The notes under the pieces are model-generated. The model was not told where the DNA came from. It ran no database searches and saw only the letters and a list, made by a program, of their open reading frames with translations. Positions 18,701-26,176 of a DNA stretch of 64,000 nucleotides are shown one piece after another; the stretch's first letter is position 1, and each line of letters begins with the position of its first letter. The DNA is from Nocardia arthritidis (GTDB lineage: Bacteria; Actinomycetota; Actinomycetes; Mycobacteriales; Mycobacteriaceae), in NCBI RefSeq assembly GCF_011801145.1, contig NZ_CP046172.1, positions 7,006,001 through 7,070,000 on the forward strand, given 5' to 3'. The position numbers and the translations under genes were made by a program.

Positions 18701-20677
18701 GGCGATCGGCGCGGCGCCCGGCAGTTGGTCGCGTACTGCGTCGCCGATCGGGACGGGGTGGATCCGGACAGGCTCCACGAGTACCTCGGCGCGCGCCTCC
18801 CGGACTACATGGTGCCCGCGCACTACGTACTGCTCGACAGTATGCCGCTGTCCCCCAACGGGAAGATCGATCGTGGCAGGCTGCGCCGCGCCGAAGCCGA
18901 ACCGGCGGCGACGAGCATTCCGGCGGCCGGACGGCATGAGGTGGAGAACCTGCTGATCCGGATCTGGCGGGAGGTCCTCGCGGTCTCGGCGGTCGGCCGC
19001 GACGACGACCTGTTCCAGTTGGGCGGCGATTCGCTGCTGGCCATGCGGGTGGTCGCGAAGGCGCGGGCGGCGGGCTACCGGATCGACCCCGCGATCATAT
19101 TCCGCCGCGGAACCCTCGCGGAACTGGCGGCGACCGCGACTCCCGACGCGGGCGGCACGGCCGATCAGGCGCTGAGCGTCGGCGACGTCGAGCTCACGCC
19201 GAGCCAATTGTGGTTCCTGGAACACGATTTCGCCGATGCACAGCACTGGAACGGCTTCTGGCCTTTGATCTCGGTCCCCGAACCACTGGATCCGGCTATG
19301 CTGGAACAGGCTCTGTACCATGTCCTGCTCCACCACGACGCCCTCCGAGTGGCTCTGCACCGGGACGAAAATGGTTGGCGCGCAACGATCGCCGATGCGG
19401 CGGCGGCCGAGGACCCACCGTTCTCGGTGGTCGATCTCTCGGCGTTGCACGGACGCAGGCTCCGGGCCGCCATGGAAACGATGTGCACGGCGATACAGGG
19501 AAGCTTCCGGCTATCGAGGGCGCCGATGGTCAAACTCACCTACTTCGACCTCGGACCCGGCCGCGCGGGTCGGCTGCACCTCGCCACCCACTGGGCCGTC
19601 ATGGACTACTACTCGTCCCGGATCTTCTTCGAGGATCTCCGCTCGGCGTACGCGCAGCTGCGCGACGGCGAGGAGGTCGAATTACCACCCAAGACAACGT
19701 CATTGCAGACCTATGCGATGCGGTTGCGCGAACGCGCACAGGCCGAGGACCTGCGCGCCGAACTCCCGCTCTGGACCGACCCGGAGCGGGCCGAGGGCGC
19801 GTCGCTGCCCCGCGATTTCGAACACGGACCCAACGATCAGGCCTCCGCACGCCAGCTCGCCTTCATCTTCGGCCCGGAACTGACCGAGGCGGTCACCCAG
19901 ACCTTGCCGGTGCAGCTCGGGATCGACGTCACCGACGTGCTGTTGACCGCGGTGGGCCGGGCTGTGACCCGCTGGACCGGCGCGAGCTCGCTGCTGGTCG
20001 AGGTCGAGGGCCACGGCCGGGCCCAGGACATCGCCGGTGTCGACATCTCGCGCACGATCGGGCGGTGCTCCACGGTCACCCCGATGCATCTGCGGTTCGC
20101 CGCGGCGCAGGATCGGCGGGAGGCGCTGCGGTCGGTGGCGGAGCAGGTCCGACGCTATCCACGACAGGGCGCCGGGTACGGCATGCTGCGGTATCTGAGC
20201 ACGGATCCCGTTGTGCGCGAGGCACTTACCGCTGCCCCAGCGGCACAGGTCCGATTCAACTACTGGGGGCAGGCGAACGAATACCTCGCCGACGCCGTCT
20301 GGCCGTTCCAGGAATCCCCCGGCGTGCTGGTCAGCCCGCGCGGCCATCGGGAAACGGTGCTCGACGTATTCGGCGCGACGGTCGAGGGGCGGCTGATTCT
20401 CATCCTGGTGTACAGCGCGAATCTACACAGCCCGGTGACCATTCGAGCGGTCGGCGACTATCTCGCGGCGGAACTCGGTGCGCTGGTTGACGATTCGGAC
20501 GGCCGGGCCGATATCTACGCCCGGCCGACCGTCGTCCCGCTCACCGCGCATCCCGCGTCGCGGGCCATCGGACTCGTTTCCGGCGAGGCCCTGCGCCACG
20601 GAGCGAGACTGCGGCGCCGGGCCGGAGCGGCAATCGAACGGATCACCCGCGGCAGCGATCGAAAGGCAACATTGTGA
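12719..20677 (+). CDS. hybrid PKS-NRPS megasynthase (ACP-KS-AT-ACP-Cy-A-PCP-E*)
   Basis: 2652 residues. Domains, approximate positions: loading ACP with Ser53 (GISSVEVVEL); KS from 107 with Cys282 (DTACSSS), HGTGT and SNIGHT histidines; AT from 635 with Ser726 (GHSQGE) and the unusual specificity motif GAGH at 827-830; ACP with Ser1045 (GFTSLTALEL); heterocyclisation Cy domain from 1107 with the DxxxxDxxS motif DLLIADGYS at 1239; A domain with TSGSTGEPKGV near 1710; PCP Ser2105 (LGGDSLL); and a terminal epimerisation-like domain from about 2170. No KR, DH, ER, methyltransferase or thioesterase was seen. A-domain pocket residues read D-L-F-N-M-S-?-I-W (FDLSVF, WNSVP, MLSGDW, TEASIW), the cysteine type. 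The expected intermediate is a beta-keto acyl thiazoline. In the E-like domain the HHxxxD motif reads HWAVMD (2291-2296), so the catalytic His is Trp, while EGHGR (2430) is kept. The ATG at 12719 has GGGAGGG upstream. The stop overlaps the next gene's GTG. Confidence 0.92.
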   Translation: MTAHTSDTTDLPTEQPDRSDIQDWLITELAERLGKQPAEVDVHTPLTALGISSVEVVELANALSDWLAKPVAPALIWDYPTVAELARQLTEDEFASPRTDHAQANTLEEPIAIVGMACRFPGGVSSPEQLWQLLNAGGDAISEFPTDRGWDLTSLFDDDPDHPRTSYTRQGGFLHQVADFDAAFFEMSPREALATDPQQRLLLELAWETCENAGIDPNSLRGSSTGVYVGISALEHAGTLWNSHAALVEGHRIPGGLGSIVSGRVAYTFGLEGPAITIDTACSSSLVALHLARQALRDGECRAAFVGGVSVLTTPTAFIEISRQRGLSPDGRCKAFAAAADGVGWAEGAGLILVERLSDAQRAGHRVLAVVRGSAVNQDGASNGLSAPRGVAQQKVIGQALTSAGIHPDEVDVVEAHGTGTTLGDPIEAQALLATYGRNRTAGPLLVGSIKSNIGHTQAAAGIAGVLKMVLAMRHDRLPKSLHIDRPTPHVDWTSGTLALLDDSRPWPRNHRPRRAGVSSFGVSGTNAHVILEEPPSTPPRPATGRTAAIPWLLSAKSRAALRAQADRLATWVEENPEPTEDEIARTLATGRARLDYRAAVFGPDRHRLVAELRALALGEPSADVVQGRVSPGEVAFVFPGQGSQWPGMAVELLDIAPVFGDKVAQCDAAFAGLLDFRVEDVLRGAAGAPALERIEVVQPVLFATMVALAELWRSFGVTPSAVVGHSQGEIAAAHVAGALTLPDAARVVAVRSRVLATVAGVGGMASIALPLAEITRRIAELGDGIWIAAVNGPAAVVVTGAMDLLEQLVQDCADAGARTRLLGLGGAGHSPAVEPVRGQLIAGIAGIEPQSCPIQFYSATAGGPIDGAELDAEYWYRNARHAVHFEPAVRSMVQREFRTFVEVSPHPVLSSSVQQTIDDDPTRYAVVASLRRGEGGLDRFARSLAAAHVHGVDVDWRSTAGELVTLPTYAFQRQRFWLPAPQDAGNESATAELDTLIPANERMAALTPQSAAELVKAQAAVVLGHHSSASVDDQLTLKELGFTSLTALELRNRLAAECGVAIEMSSVLGDLTIEGFSEYLARRTGSGEQAGAIEQVRPDPDSRHEPFPLTEIQQAYLIGRGQSYDLGGVATYFYAEFDIPQLDPDRLQEAIRRTIARHDMLRAIVLPDGTQRILEQTEPYVLNASDLSAMDGAEADDFLAAVRAEMSHQVLPTDRWPLFDIRCHRLASGASRVHIGIDLLIADGYSIFLLLRDGVRAYLDASNFASAPGISFRDYVLARSRFEHSEAYATARQYWQNRLGSLPQAPDLPVSRQSTHAGLRYRRREMSLDHAAWQRFRDRAQQFGVTPSALVCTAYAEILGTWSENQHFTLNLTLGERLPLHPDVAELVGDFTSTLLLEVDSCGTDTVAEKARRLHRQLTHDLDHSRYPGVAVQRDLARAAGAPVAMPVVFTSFMDIPLGERDMEMIRRGWDSLVFSASQTPQVYLDHAAIDIGDGLLLAWETPDELFPDGVLDEMFAAYRDLLTAIADGADRLPRTSFAASQFELRERVNDTAAPIPDHLLHSAIAAVAADRPDAPAVIAADSTVSYGELDRRANQIAGRLRNLGARPGMLVAVVMTKGWQQVVATLGVLRSGAAYLPIDASLPRQRVDRLLELGEIALALTRTADDASIAWPDDIRRLVVDDDSAWENVDDSPIEEVAGPEDVAYVIFTSGSTGEPKGVTIQHRAVVNTIADCLARFRITADDRVFGLSSLSFDLSVFDIFATLAAGAALVLPEPAALRDPTRWAEAIRAHGISIWNSVPALFDLLMDYAAERPDALGRSLRLAMLSGDWIPVELPARARKVVPDIEIAGMGGATEASIWSVLYPIGTVDPTWPSIPYGMPMANQTLHILDEDLEPRPEWVPGDLYIGGIGLAHGYWRDPQRTGERFLIHPRTGERLYRTGDRGRYLPDGNIEFLGRVDTQIKIRGFRVELGEIEANLLRHPDIGAAAVTVEGDRRGARQLVAYCVADRDGVDPDRLHEYLGARLPDYMVPAHYVLLDSMPLSPNGKIDRGRLRRAEAEPAATSIPAAGRHEVENLLIRIWREVLAVSAVGRDDDLFQLGGDSLLAMRVVAKARAAGYRIDPAIIFRRGTLAELAATATPDAGGTADQALSVGDVELTPSQLWFLEHDFADAQHWNGFWPLISVPEPLDPAMLEQALYHVLLHHDALRVALHRDENGWRATIADAAAAEDPPFSVVDLSALHGRRLRAAMETMCTAIQGSFRLSRAPMVKLTYFDLGPGRAGRLHLATHWAVMDYYSSRIFFEDLRSAYAQLRDGEEVELPPKTTSLQTYAMRLRERAQAEDLRAELPLWTDPERAEGASLPRDFEHGPNDQASARQLAFIFGPELTEAVTQTLPVQLGIDVTDVLLTAVGRAVTRWTGASSLLVEVEGHGRAQDIAGVDISRTIGRCSTVTPMHLRFAAAQDRREALRSVAEQVRRYPRQGAGYGMLRYLSTDPVVREALTAAPAAQVRFNYWGQANEYLADAVWPFQESPGVLVSPRGHRETVLDVFGATVEGRLILILVYSANLHSPVTIRAVGDYLAAELGALVDDSDGRADIYARPTVVPLTAHPASRAIGLVSGEALRHGARLRRRAGAAIERITRGSDRKATL

Positions 20678-21222
20678 GCATCGTCCCGGACGAGTCGGAA
20701 ATACTGGAGGATTCGATCTTCGGCTACCGCGTCCGCCTGACGAAACACGGCGACGTGTTGCATATGGAGATATGGGCGGATCCCGGCGGCGGCGCGCCCA
20801 TCGCACACCGGCATCCCGGCCAGGAGGAGCGATTCGAAATACTCGACGGCGAGGTCACCTTCCGCCGCCGCGGCGAGAAACGGAAAACCGGTCCGGGCGA
20901 CCGGATCACGATACCGGCCGGCGCGAGTCATTCGTATGTGAACACCGGGAGCGGGATCGCGCACCTGCACGTCGAATTCGAGCCGGCATCCAATATGGAT
21001 GCATTCTTCCGCGAGGGTCTCGCGATGATGAAGGCTGGGAAGCTCGTGAAAGTCGCCGGCCGACCCGTGCCACGCAATTTCGCGGCGGTGCTCGAAATGG
21101 CGGAGTTGTTCGATCGCTTCCGGCACACGATGGCGATCGCGCCACCGGCGCAGAAGGTGATCTCGCTGCTCGCCGATATCGAGCGGCGCCGACGCCTGCG
21201 GCAGCGGCGACACGATCGGTGA
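20674..21222 (+). CDS. cupin-domain protein
   Basis: 182-residue single-domain cupin. The two cupin motifs are visible: GGGAPIAHRHPGQEERFEILDGEVTF (spread over residues 33-58, with two His and a Glu for metal binding) and GDRITIPAGASHSYVNTG with the third His. Starts at GTG 20674 overlapping the megasynthase stop (GTGA), so it is translationally coupled and almost certainly part of the pathway. Cupins in such loci can be isomerases, oxygenases or cyclases. The intact metal ligands suggest catalysis rather than simple binding, but the reaction is unknown. Confidence 0.82.
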   Translation: MSIVPDESEILEDSIFGYRVRLTKHGDVLHMEIWADPGGGAPIAHRHPGQEERFEILDGEVTFRRRGEKRKTGPGDRITIPAGASHSYVNTGSGIAHLHVEFEPASNMDAFFREGLAMMKAGKLVKVAGRPVPRNFAAVLEMAELFDRFRHTMAIAPPAQKVISLLADIERRRRLRQRRHDR

Positions 21223-21260
21223 ACAGACGATTCGGCTGAACGCGAGAGGAGTCCTGGACC

Positions 21261-23471
21261 ATGCTCGGTGGATTGGCCAAGTGGATTGTGCGGTTCCCCA
21301 AGTGGTTTCTCGGGGCGGCCGCCGTGCTGTTCGTGCTCGCGGCGGTTGTCGCCGCACCGGTCAATTCCGTGCTTGCGGCGGGCGGTTATCAGGATCCGAA
21401 CTCGGAATCCGCCCGCGCGCAGCGGGTACTGCTGCACGGATTCGATCGCGGCGGGCAATTGGTCATCATCCGACTGCACTCGATCCAGGGCGCCGACGTC
21501 GCGGTCGATCCGGCCGCCCGCGCGGCCGCGACCGAAATACTCGACGGTTTGAGCGGTTTCGGTTTCGTCCAGCGACCGGTGCTTTCACTGTGGTCCGATC
21601 CGGGAATGGCGAACGCGCTGCAGAGCCGCGACCACAGCTCGGGGCTTATCGCGGCATCGATCACCGGATCGGATAAGGAGGTCGAAACCCGGGCCCAGGT
21701 GATCGCCGATCGTTTCAGCGGCACCCGCAACGGTATCGATATCGCGGCGGGCGGACAGCCGCTGGGTTATCAACAGGCCGATGCGCTGGCCAAACAGGAT
21801 CTCGTTGTGGCGGAGGGCATTGCCGTCGCGATCAGCCTGCTGGTTCTGGTTTGGGTATTCCGCGGCTTGATCGCGGCCGCGGTGCCGGTGGCGATCGGTC
21901 TGTCCGCGATTGTCGGCACCGCCGCGTGGCTGCGGGTCATCGCGACCGTGACCGACGTTTCGGTTTTCGCGCTCAACCTCGCTACCGCACTCGGCCTCGC
22001 GCTCGCCATCGATTACACGCTGCTGCTGATCAATCGATATCGGGAAGAGGTGGCATCCGGTCGAGCGCGGCCGGACGCGGTCGAGCGGGCGGTGACTACC
22101 GCGGGCCGGACGGTACTGTTCTCGGCGATTGTCGTCGCGCTCTCGCTATCCATTCTGGCGATATTTCCGATGTACTTTCTGCGCTCCTTCGCCTATGCCG
22201 GACTCGCGGTCGTGGTCTCGGCGGCGGTCGCCGCGATCGCAGTCGCCCCCGCGATGCTCGTGCTGCTCGGCGCTCGCATCGACAGCTTCAATCCGCTGCC
22301 GTGGCTGCGGACCCGCAATACCGAGCTCGAACATTCGGTGTGGTACCGGACGACGCAATTCGTCCAACGCCGGGCCGTTGTGGTCGGAATCGCCTGTGTG
22401 GCATTGCTGCTCACGCTCGGCATGCCATTCCTGGGTGTGCATTTGAGCTATCCGGACGACCGCGTGTTACCCGCTACCACCTCGACCCGGCAGGTTGCCG
22501 ACGATATCCGGAATAACTTCGCGCAGAATATTTCGGCATCGATCACCGTCGTCGTCGAGCATGCCGGTACGGCGGACTACGGTCCGGCGTTATCGGCCGT
22601 ATCCGGTGTCACCGGTGTCATCGGTCCTGCCGGGACCTATTCCGGAGGGCACCCGGTAGGTCCCGGAAATGCGGACGCGGCACGGCCCGGTGTCGAATAT
22701 CTGACGGTGCTGTCCGACGTCGAACCCTTCTCACGGCAGGCCGACGATCAGTTGACCGCGCTGCATGCCGTTCCCCAACCCACCGGTGCCCGTGTGCTGT
22801 TCACCGGGCTCACACAGGAGAACAAGGACAATATCGACGGTATTTTCCGGCTGCTTCCCGTCGTACTCGGCTTGATCGCGCTCACCACCTGCGTGCTCCT
22901 GTTCCTGCTGACCGGGAGCGTGCTGCTGCCGTTGAAAGCCCTTGTCATGAACGTGCTTTCGCTCTCGGCCACCTTCGGCGCGCTGGTCTGGATCTTCCAG
23001 GACGGCAACCTCGGCGGCCTGGGCACCACTGCGACGGGCGGGCTCGTCGCCAACGTTCCGGTCCTGATGTTCTGCGTGGCATTCGGGCTGTCCATGGACT
23101 ACGAGGTCTTCCTCCTGGCCCGGATATGCGAGGAGTGGTCCGGGGCGCCGAACGACCGGGCGAGCAATGATGCCGCGGTCGCGCGCGGCCTGGCCCGGAC
23201 CGGTTATGTGGTGACGGCCGCTGCCGTGCTGATGGCGATCGTCTTCACCGGCTTCGCCACCGCCCAGGTCGCGATCATGCGGATGCTGGGCGTCGGATTG
23301 ACGCTGGCGGTCCTGATGGACGCGACCGTGATTCGCATGCTGCTCGTTCCGGCGTTCATGCGCTTGGCGGGTCGAGCCAACCGATGGGCTCCCGCGCCCC
23401 TGCGCTGGGTCCACACACGCTTCGGAATCAGCGAAGGCGATGCGTCACTTCGGGATTCCGGCTCGAGATGA
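21261..23471 (+). CDS. MmpL/MMPL-family RND lipid exporter
   Basis: 736-residue integral membrane protein with the MMPL arrangement. One N-terminal transmembrane helix (residues 12-35) is followed by a periplasmic loop and a helical bundle with the Asp-Tyr pair in ALAIDYTLLLINRYREE. A second loop and second bundle follow, with a matching Asp-Tyr in GLSMDYEVFLLARICEEW. These paired Asp-Tyr sites carry protons in MmpL3-type transporters and both are present. The protein is shorter than mycobacterial MmpLs, matching the compact actinobacterial subgroup. It lies 38 bp after the first cupin inside the biosynthetic operon and is the likely exporter of the lipidic product. Confidence 0.9.
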   Translation: MLGGLAKWIVRFPKWFLGAAAVLFVLAAVVAAPVNSVLAAGGYQDPNSESARAQRVLLHGFDRGGQLVIIRLHSIQGADVAVDPAARAAATEILDGLSGFGFVQRPVLSLWSDPGMANALQSRDHSSGLIAASITGSDKEVETRAQVIADRFSGTRNGIDIAAGGQPLGYQQADALAKQDLVVAEGIAVAISLLVLVWVFRGLIAAAVPVAIGLSAIVGTAAWLRVIATVTDVSVFALNLATALGLALAIDYTLLLINRYREEVASGRARPDAVERAVTTAGRTVLFSAIVVALSLSILAIFPMYFLRSFAYAGLAVVVSAAVAAIAVAPAMLVLLGARIDSFNPLPWLRTRNTELEHSVWYRTTQFVQRRAVVVGIACVALLLTLGMPFLGVHLSYPDDRVLPATTSTRQVADDIRNNFAQNISASITVVVEHAGTADYGPALSAVSGVTGVIGPAGTYSGGHPVGPGNADAARPGVEYLTVLSDVEPFSRQADDQLTALHAVPQPTGARVLFTGLTQENKDNIDGIFRLLPVVLGLIALTTCVLLFLLTGSVLLPLKALVMNVLSLSATFGALVWIFQDGNLGGLGTTATGGLVANVPVLMFCVAFGLSMDYEVFLLARICEEWSGAPNDRASNDAAVARGLARTGYVVTAAAVLMAIVFTGFATAQVAIMRMLGVGLTLAVLMDATVIRMLLVPAFMRLAGRANRWAPAPLRWVHTRFGISEGDASLRDSGSR

Positions 23472-23486
23472 ACTGAAAGGCGCGAA

Positions 23487-24401
23487 ATGTCCACTGACAA
23501 CGTCGGATTCGAGCTGCCCGATGGCACGGCCTTACGGGTACTCGCCACGGACACCGAACCCGATCAACTCATGATGGAACTTCGGATTCCCAGCCGTGGG
23601 CTGCGGCCACCGAAGCATTTTCATCCAAATCAGGTCGACGACATCGAGATCGTGTCCGGGCGGCTGGAACTGTTCGCGGACGGCAAGTGGCACGAGCTCG
23701 CGGCGGGCGATCGGTTCACGGTGGAACCGGGGCAGATTCACACCTATCAGAACCCGTTCAACGAGCCGGCGATCCTGCGCAGTAGGCATGCCCCGGTGGA
23801 CAGTTTCGGTTGCTACCTCCACGAATTGGCGCTACTGGCGGAATCCGGCAAACTGCGCCTCCGGCATCCGATGACGCTGATATATCTCGCCTCCGTACTC
23901 GTGCGGCACGACGACTGTCTCCGGCTCGCGGACCCGCTGTCGCGCATCGCCGTGAAAGCCCTTGCGGTCGTGGCTGATCAGGTCGGCCCCTCCCGCGCGC
24001 GGCGGGTGGCCCGGTTCAATCGGCAAGTCACCAATCGGCTCGTGGGCCGTTGGGCGGGATCCCTTCCGCCCTGGGCGGTTGTGGTGCATCGCGGCCGCAA
24101 GTCCGGAAAGTCCTACCGCACACCGGTATTGGCTCGAGTCGCCGACGGCCGGGTGCTGATCGCCGTGCTCTACGGCGCGCGGACCGATTGGCTGCGGAAT
24201 ATCGCCGCCGCGGGCGGCGGCGAGCTCATCAGATCCGGAAAGCGATACCGCCTCGAGTCCCCGGCCGTGCTCGACCGGCGTGACCGCGACACACTTCCGC
24301 CGGTCTCACGGCAGCTCTTCCGCTGGTTCGCGAACGTATTCGCCGCCGACCTGCGTCCGATCCACAACGGCGTGACCACCATCGGGCGCGATGCACACTG
24401 A
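23487..24401 (+). CDS. cupin fused to an F420-type (Ddn-like) nitroreductase-family domain
   Basis: 304 residues in two parts. Residues 1-110 form a cupin (PKHFHPNQVDDIEIVSG, then AAGDRFTVEPGQIHTYQNP) with the usual His and Glu metal positions. Residues about 175-300 resemble the deazaflavin (F420)-dependent nitroreductase/Ddn family: PPWAVVVHRGRKSGKSYRTPVLA, then VLIAVLYGARTDWLRNIAAAG. The second part would carry out hydride chemistry with F420H2, common in actinobacteria. I know of no standard family with this pairing. It is the last gene of the operon, 15 bp after the MmpL stop. A role in oxidising or reducing the thiazoline ring, or the beta-keto group, is conceivable but unproven. Confidence 0.75.
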   Translation: MSTDNVGFELPDGTALRVLATDTEPDQLMMELRIPSRGLRPPKHFHPNQVDDIEIVSGRLELFADGKWHELAAGDRFTVEPGQIHTYQNPFNEPAILRSRHAPVDSFGCYLHELALLAESGKLRLRHPMTLIYLASVLVRHDDCLRLADPLSRIAVKALAVVADQVGPSRARRVARFNRQVTNRLVGRWAGSLPPWAVVVHRGRKSGKSYRTPVLARVADGRVLIAVLYGARTDWLRNIAAAGGGELIRSGKRYRLESPAVLDRRDRDTLPPVSRQLFRWFANVFAADLRPIHNGVTTIGRDAH

Positions 24402-24440
24402 CTCGATGCGCACGACCAAGGGTACCGAGTGCACGGCTGC

Positions 24441-25562
24441 TCACCCACATAGTGCGTGGGTGAGCAAACCGGGGATGTCCTGGGTGGTGGGTGTGCCGGT
24501 GTAGGAGAAGGTGACCGCGCGCCCGGCCGTGGCGGCGAAGGAGATGGCGGAGAATCCTCGGACGCCACCTACATGGCCGACAACCTTTGTGCCGCAAGGT
24601 AGTTGGGTGTATCCGAGGCCGAGACCGTAGGACATGCCGTCACCGTTGCCCATGTCGACCCCGTTCAGCATCTGTTGTAGTTGGGCCTGCGGTACCACCT
24701 GCCCGGCCAGCAGTGCGGTGTAGAAGCGGTTCAGGTCGGCGCCGGTGCTGACCAGCGCGCCCGACGTCCACGGCTGCGACGGCTCGATGCGCGTCACATC
24801 GGTGACGGTGCCGTTGATGGTGGCGTAGCCGGTCGGATGCGGGTCGCGCAGACCGGTTTCGCCGGTGGCCGGTAGATAGGTGCCGGATAGACCCAGCGGA
24901 GTGAGAATGCGGTCGCGCAGTTCATCGGTGTAGCGGTGTCCGGTCACCGCCTCGATCAGCATGCCGGCGACGATGTAGTTGGTATTGGTGTATTGGAATC
25001 GGGTGCCGGGGACGAACTGTGCGGGATGCCGCAAGGCCAGGGCGATCTCCTGGCCGGGGTTGAAGGTGCGGCCGTCCCGTGCCGCGTCGTACTCGTCGGT
25101 CTCCGGGGATTCGGTCGCTGTGGGCAGCCCACTTCGATGCCCCAGGATCTGGCGGACAGTGATCGCGCGCCCATCGACACCGTCGCCGATGAGCAGGCCG
25201 GGCAGATAGGTGTCGATCGACCGGTCGAGGTCGATCCGGCGTTCGGCCACCAGTTGCAGCGCGATGGCAGCGGTGAACGTCTTGGTTATGCTGCCGGCCC
25301 TGACATGTTCGGGAATATCGGTCGGGATCGGCGACCTTGCGGCGATATCGGCGACACCGGAGGCCACGACGGTGTTCACGCCGTTTTCGGTGAGCGTGGC
25401 CACCGCCCCGACCGCACCGGAGCGGATCAACGCGTCGAGATCGCCGCGCACCCTGTCGACGGCCGCTGACGGTATCGCGGAGGGCTCGACCGGGCTCGCC
25501 GTGCAGGCGGACATCAGCACCGCCGCCGCGCAGACCGGGACGGCAAAAACTTGTAAACGCAT
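24441..25562 (-). CDS. serine beta-lactamase/DD-peptidase-fold lipoprotein
   Basis: 373-residue exported hydrolase of the class C beta-lactamase/D-Ala-D-Ala carboxypeptidase fold. The ATG at 25562 begins a signal peptide ending in lipobox LMSAC, so the mature protein is lipid-anchored outside the membrane; the longer frame to 25664 would bury this signal. Catalytic motifs: Ser-x-x-Lys in GSITKTF, Tyr-x-Asn in YTNTNY, and HVGG near the C-terminus in place of KTG. This pattern fits DD-peptidases and penicillin-binding esterases as well as lactamases, so resistance should not be assumed. It faces the end of the PKS operon and appears unrelated to it. Confidence 0.87.
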   Translation of the reverse strand: MRLQVFAVPVCAAAVLMSACTASPVEPSAIPSAAVDRVRGDLDALIRSGAVGAVATLTENGVNTVVASGVADIAARSPIPTDIPEHVRAGSITKTFTAAIALQLVAERRIDLDRSIDTYLPGLLIGDGVDGRAITVRQILGHRSGLPTATESPETDEYDAARDGRTFNPGQEIALALRHPAQFVPGTRFQYTNTNYIVAGMLIEAVTGHRYTDELRDRILTPLGLSGTYLPATGETGLRDPHPTGYATINGTVTDVTRIEPSQPWTSGALVSTGADLNRFYTALLAGQVVPQAQLQQMLNGVDMGNGDGMSYGLGLGYTQLPCGTKVVGHVGGVRGFSAISFAATAGRAVTFSYTGTPTTQDIPGLLTHALCG

Positions 25563-25716
25563 GATCAGACGGTAGGAACCCAAGGCCCGCAACCACATTG
25601 GACCGCAGTACTGCCCCACCTCGAACTCGAGTATCAGACGATGCCGGGTATTCAAGCCCAGCACGATCCGGATGGCGCGCGGGCGGACTGCGAATCTCGC
25701 AGCGGACGAACCGGAT

Positions 25717-26163
25717 TCAGCCGAAGGGTTCCTCGCGGACGAATCGGGTCAGCGCGGCCGCGAACGCGCGGGCCTGGTCGTCGGGCCACGCGGCCAGGTG
25801 CCGGTCGAGGCGGCCGGCGAGGCGGCCGCGCATTACCTCGACCACCTGCTCACCGCGATCGGTCAGGCCGAGCAGTGTCGCCCGGGCATCGCCGGGATCC
25901 GGTGCGCCCCAAACCAATCCGGCCCGTTTCAGGCGGGTCGCATGGCGACTGGTCACCGATCGATCCAATCCGATCTCGGCGGCGAGCGCGGCCGCGCTGC
26001 GCGGACCCCAGCGGGCCAGCCCGCTGAGCACCGGATAGGTCGCGGTGTCCACCGCGGGATCCAGACCCTCGGTGATTTCGGCGTAGATACCCTCCCGGGT
26101 TCGCCTGCGCAGCAATTCGGCGATCGCCTCGGCGACCTGCGCGCCAATCCCCTGTTCCGTCAT
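25717..26163 (-). CDS. MarR-family transcriptional regulator
   Basis: 148-residue winged-helix regulator. Seen: YPVLSGLARWGPRSAAALAAEIGLDRSVTSRHATRLKRAGLV (helix-turn-helix, about residues 42-82), followed by the wing and LTDRGEQVVEVMRGRLA typical of MarR. The ATG at 26163 begins MTEQGIGAQ; upstream in-frame ATGs would run into the operator region. It diverges from a SnoaL-like gene and an FAD monooxygenase. Two perfect 17-bp palindromes lie in the 89-bp gap, so it most likely represses itself and those genes and is released by an aromatic or antibiotic-like ligand. Confidence 0.9.
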   Translation of the reverse strand: MTEQGIGAQVAEAIAELLRRRTREGIYAEITEGLDPAVDTATYPVLSGLARWGPRSAAALAAEIGLDRSVTSRHATRLKRAGLVWGAPDPGDARATLLGLTDRGEQVVEVMRGRLAGRLDRHLAAWPDDQARAFAAALTRFVREEPFG

Positions 26164-26176
26164 GCCCCCAACAATA

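Noticed and set aside
19150..20500. Terminal domain of the megasynthase as a condensation domain
   Set aside because: QGAGYG, SRTIGRC and FNYWGQ are epimerisation-domain motifs, and it follows the last PCP with no further module.
24441..25562. Calling the serine hydrolase a beta-lactamase resistance gene
   Set aside because: HVGG replaces the KTG box and the protein is a lipoprotein with DD-peptidase-like features; resistance is not supported by sequence alone.
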